The position numbers and the translations under genes are program-made. This document shows positions 11,328 to 21,473 of a stretch of DNA of 64,000 nt, one piece after another. Position 1 is the first letter of the stretch. Each line of letters opens with the position of its first letter. Location of the stretch: contig JAMYGW020000002.1 of NCBI GenBank assembly GCA_025617375.2, forward strand, positions 1,488,001 through 1,552,000, given 5' to 3'. Under the pieces are notes generated by a model. It saw only the letters and a program-made list of their open reading frames with translations, searched no databases and had not been told where the DNA came from. The DNA is from Acarospora socialis. Its lineage: Eukaryota > Ascomycota > Lecanoromycetes > Acarosporales > Acarosporaceae.

Positions 11328-14300
11328 CTAAATCTCATCTTCACTCTCAACTTCTTCTAATAGTCATTTTCTAGTAGCTACTTTGGTTTTCTTCAAAAAC
11401 AGCAAAGTAGCTTTGATTTCTTTCTTGATAGTAAACAGCATCTTTGCTGTGAGTGGTCAAGTGATATAGTGAATATATACTGCTTGAGTGACCTAAGAAA
11501 TTAAGTGAAAAACTAGGGAAGTAGTGACCCCACTAGTATATCACTTAATTTCAAAGGTTGTGGGTTCAAATCCCACACCACTCACCAAACCAACCACTGG
11601 GTCATCCAGTTGTATAAGGGAAACAAGTGATGGAAAATTCTACAGGTCTTAGTTGTCTATAAAAGACAATATACACACAATCATTTATCTATTATTTAGG
11701 CACCAAACCTCAAATTTCCTTAACTATTGGCCACTGAGGCCCACAATCAGGTTGACTGCTCAGGAGTGATCAATAAGCAATTAGATATATCAGACTAAAT
11801 CTGTAATTCATATATTATACTTATGAATTGTCAGAATAAATCTGCATATTCAACAAATGCTCTATCACAAGTCATCATAGTGCATGTTTGCTGATATAGA
11901 CTATAAAAGGAAGAATAAATAAATAAATAAATAGCATCTTTGCTGTATATGACAAATTGATGTTTCTGAGCTGATTTTTCAGCTCAATTTGCTCCTTTTT
12001 GTTATATTGACAGGCTGTCAACAAATGCTCTGGGGTTTGATCTTTGTTGCATGCATCATTGCATTTCTTGCTGTTATAGTCTGGTAATCTATGCAGATAT
12101 GCTTTGAAATAGTCATGATCTAGTTTCATTTGTGTAAAAGTAGCAAATGAAAGTCTGTCTGCACTTTTCAGATCTTCTTTGATGTGAAAACTAGGTGTTT
12201 GATCAAACTGAGCATAGTATCTTTCTTGGGTTGTCTTTTTCCAGTGGGTGGTCCAGTTTTCCAGTGCTTTGGCCTTGATTTTGTGTTTGATATAGCTAAT
12301 AGATGTAAATCTATCAATATCTGGTGAAATTGACTGCTTTGCACCTGATTTTGCAGCTTTATCTGCTATTTCATTGCCTTTAATGTTCTCATGTCCAGGA
12401 ACCCAATGAATATGAGGTGTAACTTCATAATCTATGAGTTTTTGAAGAGTTTCTTGACATTTAATAGCTAGATGCTGTCCAGATCCTTGATTTGTGATTT
12501 GAATTCTTTGTATAGCTGCTTGATTGTCTGAAAAGATCCATATGTCTTTGATTCTTTGATATTTCATGATTTCTTTGAGACTTAACTTCAAAGACTGTGA
12601 AATTCCAAACAATTCAGCATCATAGACTTCCATGGTGGTTTCTAGATTCCAAGATTGTTGATGTATAATATCTTTATACATGTAGCAAAGACCTGCACCT
12701 AGATTTTCATCTAGTTTTGACCCATCTGTGTATAGAATAGCATTTCTTGCTCTAGTTTCTTTAGAAACAAGTGTTTCTAATTTCTTTAGATGTTTCAAAG
12801 TAGCTAGTTTCTTGTCAGATTTGCTGATTTGAATGTCTATATTTGGTGAAACACTTCAAGGTGCACAGCATAACTCATTTTGAGTTGAAACCTCCAAATT
12901 TAGTGTTTCTGATAGATATTTGCAAATGCTATATAGCACTTTAATCAACTGAGTTGGGTGTTTCTTCTTAATGAGAGAGTTTGAATGTTGATTTCAGTCA
13001 AGATAATGATTTTCATCAATATCACATTCAGTTTCAAGTCCTGGTGGGTAGGTGTATGGAGTTCTTTGTTTAATTGAATGATTTTCTGACAAAGTAGCTA
13101 TTCTTAAAGCATATAGCTCTGTTTTTTGATCAAGTCTAAATCTGAGTGGTAGTATAGCTGATTCTAGCTCCATAGCAGCTGATGGTGAGGACCTAAATGC
13201 ACCTAGAATTTTTCTAGTTGCTGAATTTTGAAGTTTTTGAAACAGCTTTTCAAAATTCTTTTGTTGTTTTCACCATACTGAGCTTTCATAGTCACTTATA
13301 GATGTAATGCAAGCTGTATATAGCTGTTTTTCAGCTGATGTTGATAAACCCCATTCAGAATTCATCAGTCTATGCAGTAAATGCAATGTTCTAGTTGCAG
13401 AAGCTATTTTCTTTTGCACATGTGTCTTAAAAGACATTTTAGTGTCAAACCAAACACCTAGCCAGCATACAACTTTAGAAGGATGTATAACAGTGTTATT
13501 TGGTAGTTTTACTGTTGATATAGCTTGATTTTCTTTCTGAAAATGGATGAGTTCTGACTTGCTGTCATCAAATATAACTGCATTTTCTTCAGCTCATTGA
13601 AATGCAGTTTTTGTGACTGATTCTAGTGTTTTGCTGTTGTCTGCAGCTGTTTTTCCTTCCACAATAATAGTCACATCATCAATATAGCTTGGTAGCTTTA
13701 GTTGAGTGTGTTTATTGTTGATTTTTGTGAATAGAAATCACATATAGATCAAAAATAGCATTGGTGATATAGGTGATCCTTGTGGAATTTCAGAATTGAC
13801 ACTTTGTGAGTGATTTTTTTCACCATCAAAAGCTAGAGCAATTGTTCTATTTGTAAGAAAGCATTGCACCCATTTTAGTACAGTTTGTGATAAATGTAGT
13901 CTTTTCATGACTTTTAGCAGTTGATTTAAAGACACATAGTTAAATGCACCCTTAACATCCAAGAATAAAGCTGTCAAGACTTTGTTGTTGTTGATTGCTT
14001 GTTGAATGTCATGTGTTAAACACATAGCTGCATTCACAGCTGATCTTTGCTTTCTACCACTCATTTGCTCATGATATAGCAAGTCTGTGGTTTCAGCCCA
14101 ATAGGAAAGTCTTGTTGCCATTATCTTTTCAGATATTTTGCTCAAGCAATTTAGTAGAGTGATTGGTCTATATGCTTTGAGTATTGAATAGTCTGCTTTG
14201 CCTTCTTTTCTTAGAATTGCATCAGTTTCTTGATGCCTGCATACTGGATGATAGTCTTGATTTATTAAAACTGAATAAACAGTGTGAAATAACTCAGATA

Positions 14301-15806
14301 TAGCTTGATATGCATGTTGAATTATCAAAAAGGACAATTCATCTGGCCCAGGTGCTTTCTTTGTTGATGAAGTCATAATAGCTTGTTTTATTTCCTTAGA
14401 AATGACTGAAAACCATGATTTTGTGAGACTATTATCACATTCTAGCTCAACTGGACTTGTTTGAGGTGGTTTTGGAAACATAGCTTCAAGAAACAAGTCA
14501 CATTTGTCTTTAAATATGAGTCCCACTTTGTTTTCATGCTTTATAGAAGGTGTTTTCTCTATTTTTTGTGGTTTAGTGTAATGATATGCTGTAAAAACAT
14601 CTTTTCCAGCTGCACCTTGCAGAAAAGTAGTCCATAAGGTATGTTTGGCTTTCTGAATTGCGTGAAAGTATCTATTTCTTGCATTTCTGAATTGATTTCA
14701 GTTTTCTTGTGATTTGTGATGTTTTCAGTATCTTCTAAAACCACTCATTTCAGTTTTAAGTACTGATAATAATTCAGACCACCATACTTTGACTTTTGAA
14801 CAAGGTTTTCTCTTTGGTATATGCTGATCTGCTGCATTTGCTATCAGATTTCTGAGAAAAATAGTCATTTCTTTTAGATTTTGATCTGATAGATGTTGCA
14901 TTAAGCTTTAAATTTGAACACTGGTTTGTACTGAGTTTATTTGCAGAGTTTCTGCAAATTAACTCAGTCTGCTTTGTCTATATTGTATGATGCACTCAGT
15001 GGACTTTCAACCCATTCAGACTCATTTGCAGTTATTTGAAACTGAATAACTTCATGGTCTGATCCAGACTTCATGTCTTGATTTACTTGTCAATTTCTGA
15101 TGAAATTGCAAAGTAAGGGTATTGCAAAAGTCAAATCAATCACTGATGTGGCATTTTCTGAGTGATGTGTATAGGTGTTTATGTCTGGTGTATTTAATAG
15201 CTCACAGTTGTGAATTTTCAATCACTTTATTAAAGAAGTAGCTCTTATAGAGTTTTCTATTGATGAATTCCACCATGCATGATGTGCATTAAAATTCCCA
15301 CAGATAATAGCTCTTTGTGGTAGTTGAATTGCTGTTAAACATCTGTCTATGGTTCATTGATCATTGTTGATTTGCTGTGACTTTTCATTGTATATGTTAA
15401 GTAACAGTATACTAGAAATTCCATTTGCTGAAATACTGAGTATTTGCAAATCTGAGTCTTTTGACAAGTCAGATCTTGATATACACACTAAATCTTGTTT
15501 AGTTTTAGACACAAATGTCATAGTTCTAGATCTAATATCTAGATTAGATGTGGATATCAAACTAGTAAAAGATGAATGTGAAATAGTGATTTTGTTGTCT
15601 CTTACAACTCATGATTCTTGAAGAAGAACTATGTCTGCAGTTTTTGTAGCTGAATTCAGACATGAGTACATGACATTCATAGATCTTGTGCAGTTGTGTT
15701 GTAGAATGGTGATTTGTGATGAATTTGTTGTGTTATTCATGACATTTTCATAGATAGTGGATCTGCTGTTGAAGAAATAGGCTGTAGTGCTTTGAAAACA
15801 CTGCAT
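11328..15806 (-). pseudogene. LINE ORF2: endonuclease, reverse transcriptase, RNase H
   Basis: Multi-domain ORF2 polyprotein of the LINE. The APE-type endonuclease starts with ITILQHNC near 15,720 and has the (I)CG-FNAHHAWW motif near 15,260-15,300 and the SDHE motif near 15,060. Reverse transcriptase has KAPGPDELS near 14,350, the IPQGSPISP block near 13,770 and catalytic YIDDVTI near 13,670. RNase H has YTDGSK, AELFG, SDNQAA and HWVPGH-x7-AD between 12,740 and 12,320, so all four acidic residues are present. A C-x3-C-x7-H-x4-C element follows near 12,030. The longest uninterrupted pieces are 13,738-14,526 and 11,875-12,798. Several in-frame stops and frame changes separate them. After the SINE, the reading frame continues (FTIKKEIKATLLFLKK) to a stop at 11,328-11,330. 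Confidence 0.85.
11451..11932 (+). mobile_element. tRNA-derived SINE, copy 3, inserted in LINE ORF2
   Basis: This is the best preserved copy, 482 bases. Perfect 14-base target duplications AGCATCTTTGCTGT flank it at 11437-11450 and 11933-11946. The head is visibly a tRNA. GAGTGGT (11451-11457) can pair with ACCACTC (11577-11583), which is followed by ACCA. A perfect T arm, GTGGG-TTCAAAT-CCCAC, occupies 11560-11576. The A box is TGGTCAAGTGA. The head is about 137 bases long, longer than a tRNA, because of an internal segment with an inverted AAGTGATATA/TATATCACTT pair. The body (about 11,590-11,900) is unique to the SINE, and the tail is GAATAAATAAATAAATAAAT. Confidence 0.95.
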
Positions 15807-17326
15807 TCTGCACTATTTGCTTGATGTTTCTCACCACAATTGCTGCATTTATAGACTATATGTGCGCAAGTGGTTCCTTTTGACTGTGTGGAACAAAGAA
15901 AACAGTCATGTTCTCTAGTATTGTGGTTTTCTGCACAGAATTGACATGTGTCTTGATTTTTACATACTTTTTGAGTATGTTCAAACTTTTAACACTTTCT
16001 GCATTGATCTGTTGGTTTGCAAGTGTTGTAGACTGCAGTTCTAACTGATGTTCCAGCAATTATCAGTCTGTTTCTGAGTGCTTTTTGAGCTTCTTGTTCT
16101 GATTTGACTGTCAAGACAATAGATGCATGCTGTTTTTCCTGTCTGGCTTCTTCTGAAGTAAGTCAGTGTGGTAAAATAGCTAGTTTGATATCTTTGTTGA
16201 AGGTTTCTACTTCATCTTTGACTAGTTGCATGTCTTCTTTGCTGTTGAAAATAGCTGTGGGAATTCCATGTGCTACTATTTTGTATCACTTTTCATCCTT
16301 TTTGATTTCTATGAATTCAGATGATGAATTTCAGATTTATTGATGTTTTAGCAAGTCTTCTGCTGTGTCTTCACTGATTGTGAGCACTATACTAGCTTTG
16401 GATTGTGAAATAGCAACTGTGAAAACCAGCAAATTGTCTATTTTTGCTGTTTTAAGTGCATTGTTGATTTTGTTGCACATGTCTATGACATTGATAGTAG
16501 TTGTGAGTGTTTTTGACTTTATAACTAGACATCTTTCTCTGAAAGTAATGAGTTTATTCACTACTTTTGACTTTGATGCTTTTTTTTGAACAGTTGTCCA
16601 TGAGTTTTGAGCATTTTGATCTTTGCTGCTTGCAATTGATGCATATGTTGCTGATTTCACTGTTTTTGTTGATGTTGACTGTTCAAAGCTGGTTTTGTTT
16701 GTCTGTACAAAGTTAATAGAGTTTGTTTTGTTTGTCTGAAAGACAAATGCTAATTTCTCTGTGATTTCTGACTTTGTTTTAGATATTGTGTGAAGAATTT
16801 TGTCTAGTTTGATGTTGACTTCATCTTTGAAGCTGTCTAGTTATTGTTGAACATCTAGTTTCTGATGAAATGCTTCATCTGACTGTTTGAGTGAGTCTAG
16901 ATTTGCATTTTGTCTTGCTTGATTCAGTGTCTTGATGCTAGTTTCTAGTTCTTGTTGAACTATAGGGTTTGTGAATTGCTGAATAGCTTGCTTGAGGTAG
17001 TTTCTGACTTGTTGAAGTAGTTTGTCACCATTTTGGCTTTTTGAGTGTAGGTTTGTGCAGTTTGCATGATGAGTTTCATGCTGATTTGATGCTTCATCAG
17101 AAGAAATAGCTTCTAGCACTGAACTGGCAATGGCTCTTCTCTTTTTAGACTTTAGAATAGTCTTTTGAGAAGATTTCATGATGATTTGTGATTTCAACAG
17201 ATCTGGTGAACTCATAAAGAGTTGTGAAAGTGCTGTTTTTGATGATTTTTGTTGTTTTGTAGATGTTTTTGGGTTTTCTAGATTGAAATCTTGCATGAAG
17301 TTGCTGGAATCCAGTGCAAAAGTCAT
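15780..17326 (-). pseudogene. LINE ORF1: Gag-like protein with CCHC knuckles
   Basis: The start at 17,326 reads MTFALDSSNF. The first 161 codons are open to 16,841, after which the frame resumes as KSATYASIASSKDQNAQNSW at about 16,660. The C-terminal part (15,990-15,790) has repeated C-x2-C-x4-H-x4-C knuckles, including CQFCAENHNTREHDC and CSNCGEKHQANSAEC. This is the usual arrangement for ORF1 of I/Tad1/CgT1-type LINEs, where the protein coats element RNA. At least two in-frame interruptions are visible. It ends at or just overlapping the start of ORF2, whose first methionine could be the one at 15,806. Confidence 0.75.
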
Positions 17327-18660
17327 GATATGAGGTGTTTTTGGGGTCCATTCTGTTCAAATTCAAAATCCTATTCAAATTCAGGTCCAGAAGGTCTATG
17401 TCTAGCAGTATTTATCTAGTTTTTGAAGGTAAAAACTAGATTTTCCTGAGATTCTAGATTATAGAAGCTTTGAATTCTTATTTCATCTAGAATAGACTGT
17501 ACCCAATTGCCTAATTCAGATGTTGCTTAATATCCCAATTCACCTAGAGTAGATAAACTCTACAATAGGCTTTTACCAGCTCTACTATAAGCAAGACTAT
17601 ACTATAAGTCACTCAACCACTAGGTCTTGGGGCAGATGCATCTAGGGCAAGATTTCCACGTGAAGCCTCATATTTATATCCCAACTACTATGACAACGTT
17701 GTTTGCCAGTCTGAGCTTTTATCAGCAGGTAGGGCTAGAAAATAGCTACCTGCTTATACCCTTCACTAGGTCTTTGTGAGATGCTTCTAGTGTAGGGTAT
17801 GTCTTCACTGGTAGGTTCTTTCTGCATGCAAAACACTAATCAATTGACAGAAGAAATGCTCAAATTCCAGCTAAATCCGTCAAGAAATGGCTATTTTGCG
17901 GCTAGTTTTTGCGGAAACTGCGTGCAGTTGCTGGAATTGAGCAATTTGGTGTAATTCAGCCTGTAATGCTTAGAAATTTGACCTGAAACGCTGGTTTTTG
18001 GGCGAAAATAGCTGAAAAGTAGTCAATTTTGTTGATAAAATAGCTTGTTTTGATGGTGGAGCTATGTAGGTATGTTGTATGATGCGTGAATTGATATAGC
18101 TTGGTGTGTATAGGCTGGAATTGCTGCGTAGTTGGCGTAAAAGTGGTGTTTTTGGTGTTTTCTTGGTTGTTTTGGTGTTTTTGGTGTTTTGGTGTGAGTG
18201 AGGCTTAGTTGAGGTATTTGATGATGCTTGGTGTGCAGAAATTCTGTCAAGCAAGCTAGAAAAATTAAGCAAAAATTTGCGAACTTCAAAAACTAGATAC
18301 TAAGGGGTACAACTAAACAGTCCAACAACTTTGTGAGCAATAAAGATATCAAAAAGCAGTAATAGTATGAATTTTAGAAGAGATCAAGGTGAAGAAAACT
18401 GTTGATTCAGAATTTTCAAAGATGCGTTGGTTGTGGCAATGTTGATGTCCAAAATGTTGTTTTGGTTTTTGGCAGGAGGTATGCGAAAAATTTTGGGAGA
18501 ATAGTAATTGAGGTTTCTCACCACCAGTATTGATGATGAAGATAAGCTGTTTTGAGGGTTTATGAAAGTGAATGAGACAAAGAATTTGCTCTATTCAGAA
18601 TTTTGATAGCTGGTTTGGTTGTGGTTCTGTGGTTTTTCCGTGGAATTTTGTCCATGAGGT

Positions 18661-21113
18661 ATTTCTTACAATAGTGAAAACACTACAAAACTGAAGATTT
18701 TATCTCACAAAAATAAATAAGTCAATTCAGATCTATACAGATCACAAGAATCTGAGAAACTTCACAATAACTAAGTAACTTAATCAACAACAAATTCATT
18801 GAATGAAGCAGTTGACAGATTATGAATTTCAGATTCATTATAAGAAAAATAATAAAAATGATGAAGCAAATATCTTAAGTAGACAACTCAATCATGAAGA
18901 TGTACAGACAATACATGCTGAAATTCTCAGCAAAGATAACAATAAAATTCTCACAAAGAACTTAATAGCAATGCACAAAATAAAGCAAACTTTCTTAACA
19001 GATAAAAAACTCATCAGAATATATCATTACAGCAGAGCTGAAGAACATCTAAAAGTTAAATGCACTGAGAATTTAATGCAAAGAAGATGCAACATTAATG
19101 ATTTTAGAAATTGAATCATCAAAATGATTGCTGTGTATAATTCATGCTGAAGAAATAGAATTAATTAAAATAAATAATACAACAAAGTAACATAACTGAA
19201 TGCATCAGATGCATTATGAAAATTAGTTATTATGAACTTCATTATGAAGTTATTATCATCAAAAGACTCAACATAAAAGATAAAGTTCAACAGTATATTG
19301 ATCATAGTGAACAGATTAATCAAGTACACAATGTTCATTTCATTCAAAAAAACTGCAACAGCATCAGTATTGATATACATTATATTGTAAGAATTGATTA
19401 GCAATCATGAGCTATTAAAGAAATTTATCATCAATAAAGACAAACTGTTTACAAGCAAATTTTAAAAAATGCTCACAGCAGAACTCAGAATAAAGCATAA
19501 AATATTAATGATATATTATTTACAGATGAATGAGCAGAGCAAATGAATGAATTAAACAGTAAAAATGTACTTGAAACACTATGTCAATAAGAATCAGAAC
19601 AATTGAGTACAACTGTTGTTAACAACACAGTTTGTGTACAACAATATCAAGAACAAAATCATGAAAAAGACATCTTTCTTTATGAATTATAACTACAATT
19701 CAAAGATATAACAAGATTCACAGAGACACAGATTACAGAGTCAAAAAGTAATTTTGAATATTACTTAATTAAAGAAACTGCATCAAGATCTAACAAAACA
19801 GATTAGACAGCAGATAGAATGAACAATAAAGACAAAATTATTTAGAAAAGAAAAAAAGATATACTTAAAAACAAACAAAATAAAAACAAAAGAAAAAAGC
19901 AAAAAGCTGAAGAACAAAAGCATTGAATCATTCAAGATCATATGAAATATTAAGAAATTAAACTATGAGTTAGACTTACTCAAGAAGATGAGAATACACT
20001 CAATATTTCATATATTCATGCTACAGCACTGCAATCAGTTCATATTACTTTAAATCACTGAAATATCTGTTAAACTCAACAAAGAATATGAAGTTAAAAA
20101 TATTTTAAAGAAGAAAATGATTAAAGAAGAAGTTCACTATCTCATGAAATGAAAAAAATATAATATCTTGAAAAATATCTGAAAACTCAAAGAAAATCTC
20201 AAGAACTGCACAAGAACACTTCAATATTTTGAAAAAGAAAATTAATATTAGTTTAAAAGAATGAAGACATTAAGTTCATGAGTTATGATATTGTTTAAGA
20301 ATCTTCATTCTCAGTCTCATCATTATCACTATTAAGTTCAACAGCAAGACAGTTGATCTTTTGTGAAGCACAGTGATTTATTCAGTTCAGAGTTTTCTGA
20401 AAATGCATAACTTTCAAAGATAGAGTGAAAAGCTCAGTGTATTTGATTGCTAGTTTGCTGTTTGCTTTACTTATTTTCTTTTGAAGTGAAAAATAAGTTT
20501 TATTGAGAGACTTTTACAATACACTGACACATGAATGATCATGATGAGTACACTTATTATATTTTGATCAAGATTTCATTACAAAACAATTGATGTTGCA
20601 ATTGACACAATAGTCACAAGAGAACAGAGTAGATACATCATCAATCTGAATTTTCTTTGCAATTCTTAGACAATTGAAATTTTTAGAAAGCATCATCACT
20701 GATGATGAACAATGTGAATACTCTTGCTTATATAGATCTAGAAAATTAGCATTTAGAATAGAAAGAATGATGTTATGATTATATTTAAAAAAATAAAGTA
20801 CAAACTAACTTATATACAGAAAGAGTGTTTGACAGATTATCTGTTAAGATGAGAGTCATGTGACATTTTAACATGTTTGATGATGAGCTTGATGAGCAAG
20901 TTTGATAAATTGCATGAGTGAGTCAGCTTGATAGATTTGACAGTGAGACTGATGAGTGAGCTCAATATATAGTTACAATCATTTTTCTTATGAAAAGAGT
21001 CATGTTCAACTTAAATAACAATTTAAAAATTAAAGTTCAGAATCATTTCAGATCAGCTTTTATATCAATAAGTACAACTTTTAGTTCTTATACAAGAGAA
21101 ATCTTCTGTAAAA
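18661..21113 (+). mobile_element. Chromodomain Ty3/gypsy fossil B1, 3' part
   Basis: Forward reading starts inside RNase H (TDHKNL near 18,740). It continues with an HHCC-type zinc region and integrase core (about 18,990-19,620), and a chromodomain near 20,060-20,240 (EVKNIL, then HYLMKW-like and NCTRTLQYFEK), placing it among chromoviruses. It ends in an LTR (20,771-21,113). Gag, protease and RT are absent; the element is cut off at the LINE. It belongs to the same family as B2 on its right but in the opposite orientation. Broken many times. Confidence 0.75.
20771..21113 (+). repeat. 3' LTR of gypsy fossil B1, split by B2
   Basis: Begins TGTTATGATTATATT and is the reverse complement, diverged, of the 360-base LTR of B2. 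It shares for example TTCTTATGAAAA and GTTCAACTTAAATAACAAT. The last few bases of this LTR are separated from the rest by insertion of element B2 and lie just after 26,812. Confidence 0.7.
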
Positions 21114-21473
21114 TGTAACATTCTAATCTGAGATTTCTTGAGTATGTAGAGTTAAGAGTTTGTGCTTATTGATATAATAACTGGTCTGAAATGGTTCTGG
21201 TCTTTAACTCTTAGATTGTTATTTAAGTTGAACATGATTGTTTTCATAAGAAAAATGACTCTACTATATAGAATGTGCTTGATGTCTCTGCATTGAGCAT
21301 TCTTGATGTCTTGATGTCTCAACATCAAGAGATTGAGTTTCAGCTTGTCTGCTCATCATTGAGTTATTGTGCTGTTATGTGACTGCTGTTTAACAGTTCT
21401 TTTTGTACACACTCTGAGTGAACTTTTGATCACAGACTCACAAGTTTTTTTCTTTTCAGATATGATCATAACA
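21114..21473 (-). repeat. LTR of B2 (3' LTR in element orientation)
   Basis: 360 bases, starting TGTAACATTCTAATC and ending GATCATAACA as read on the plus strand. It aligns without gaps to 26,448-26,807. Preceded by the target duplication TAAAA. Confidence 0.92.

Larger units (their letters stand above)
11130..18660 (-). mobile_element. I/Tad1-like non-LTR retrotransposon (LINE), near full length
   Basis: The element reads on the minus strand. It has a 5' region of about 1.3 kb (18,660-17,345), ORF1 with cysteine-histidine knuckles, ORF2 with APE endonuclease, reverse transcriptase, RNase H and a C-terminal Cys-His motif, a 3' UTR of about 170 bases, and a tail GAATAAATAAATATAAATAA at about 11,132-11,152. 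SINE copy 3 splits the last part of ORF2. Only a handful of stops and shifts are visible, far fewer than in the LTR fossils, so it is younger. The left flank is gypsy A and the right flank is a different element, gypsy B1. No clean target duplication was found; TTCTTAGAGTA at about 11,117 and TTCTTACAATA at about 18,661 are only similar. The 5' boundary is approximate. Confidence 0.85.

Noticed and set aside
11560-11587. A genuine tRNA gene
   Set aside because: The T arm and acceptor stem are perfect, but the element recurs at three sites with target duplications, is 480 bases long and ends in a repeat tail, so it is a SINE head.
17970-18289. Two overlapping minus-strand frames before LINE ORF1
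   Set aside because: Low-complexity Thr/Lys/Pro/Ser composition, no domain and a position in the LINE 5' region suggest untranslated leader.
21216-21246. A regulatory hairpin formed by inverted LTR pieces near 21,000-21,250
   Set aside because: Explained by B1 and B2 LTRs meeting head to head; no need for a separate function.
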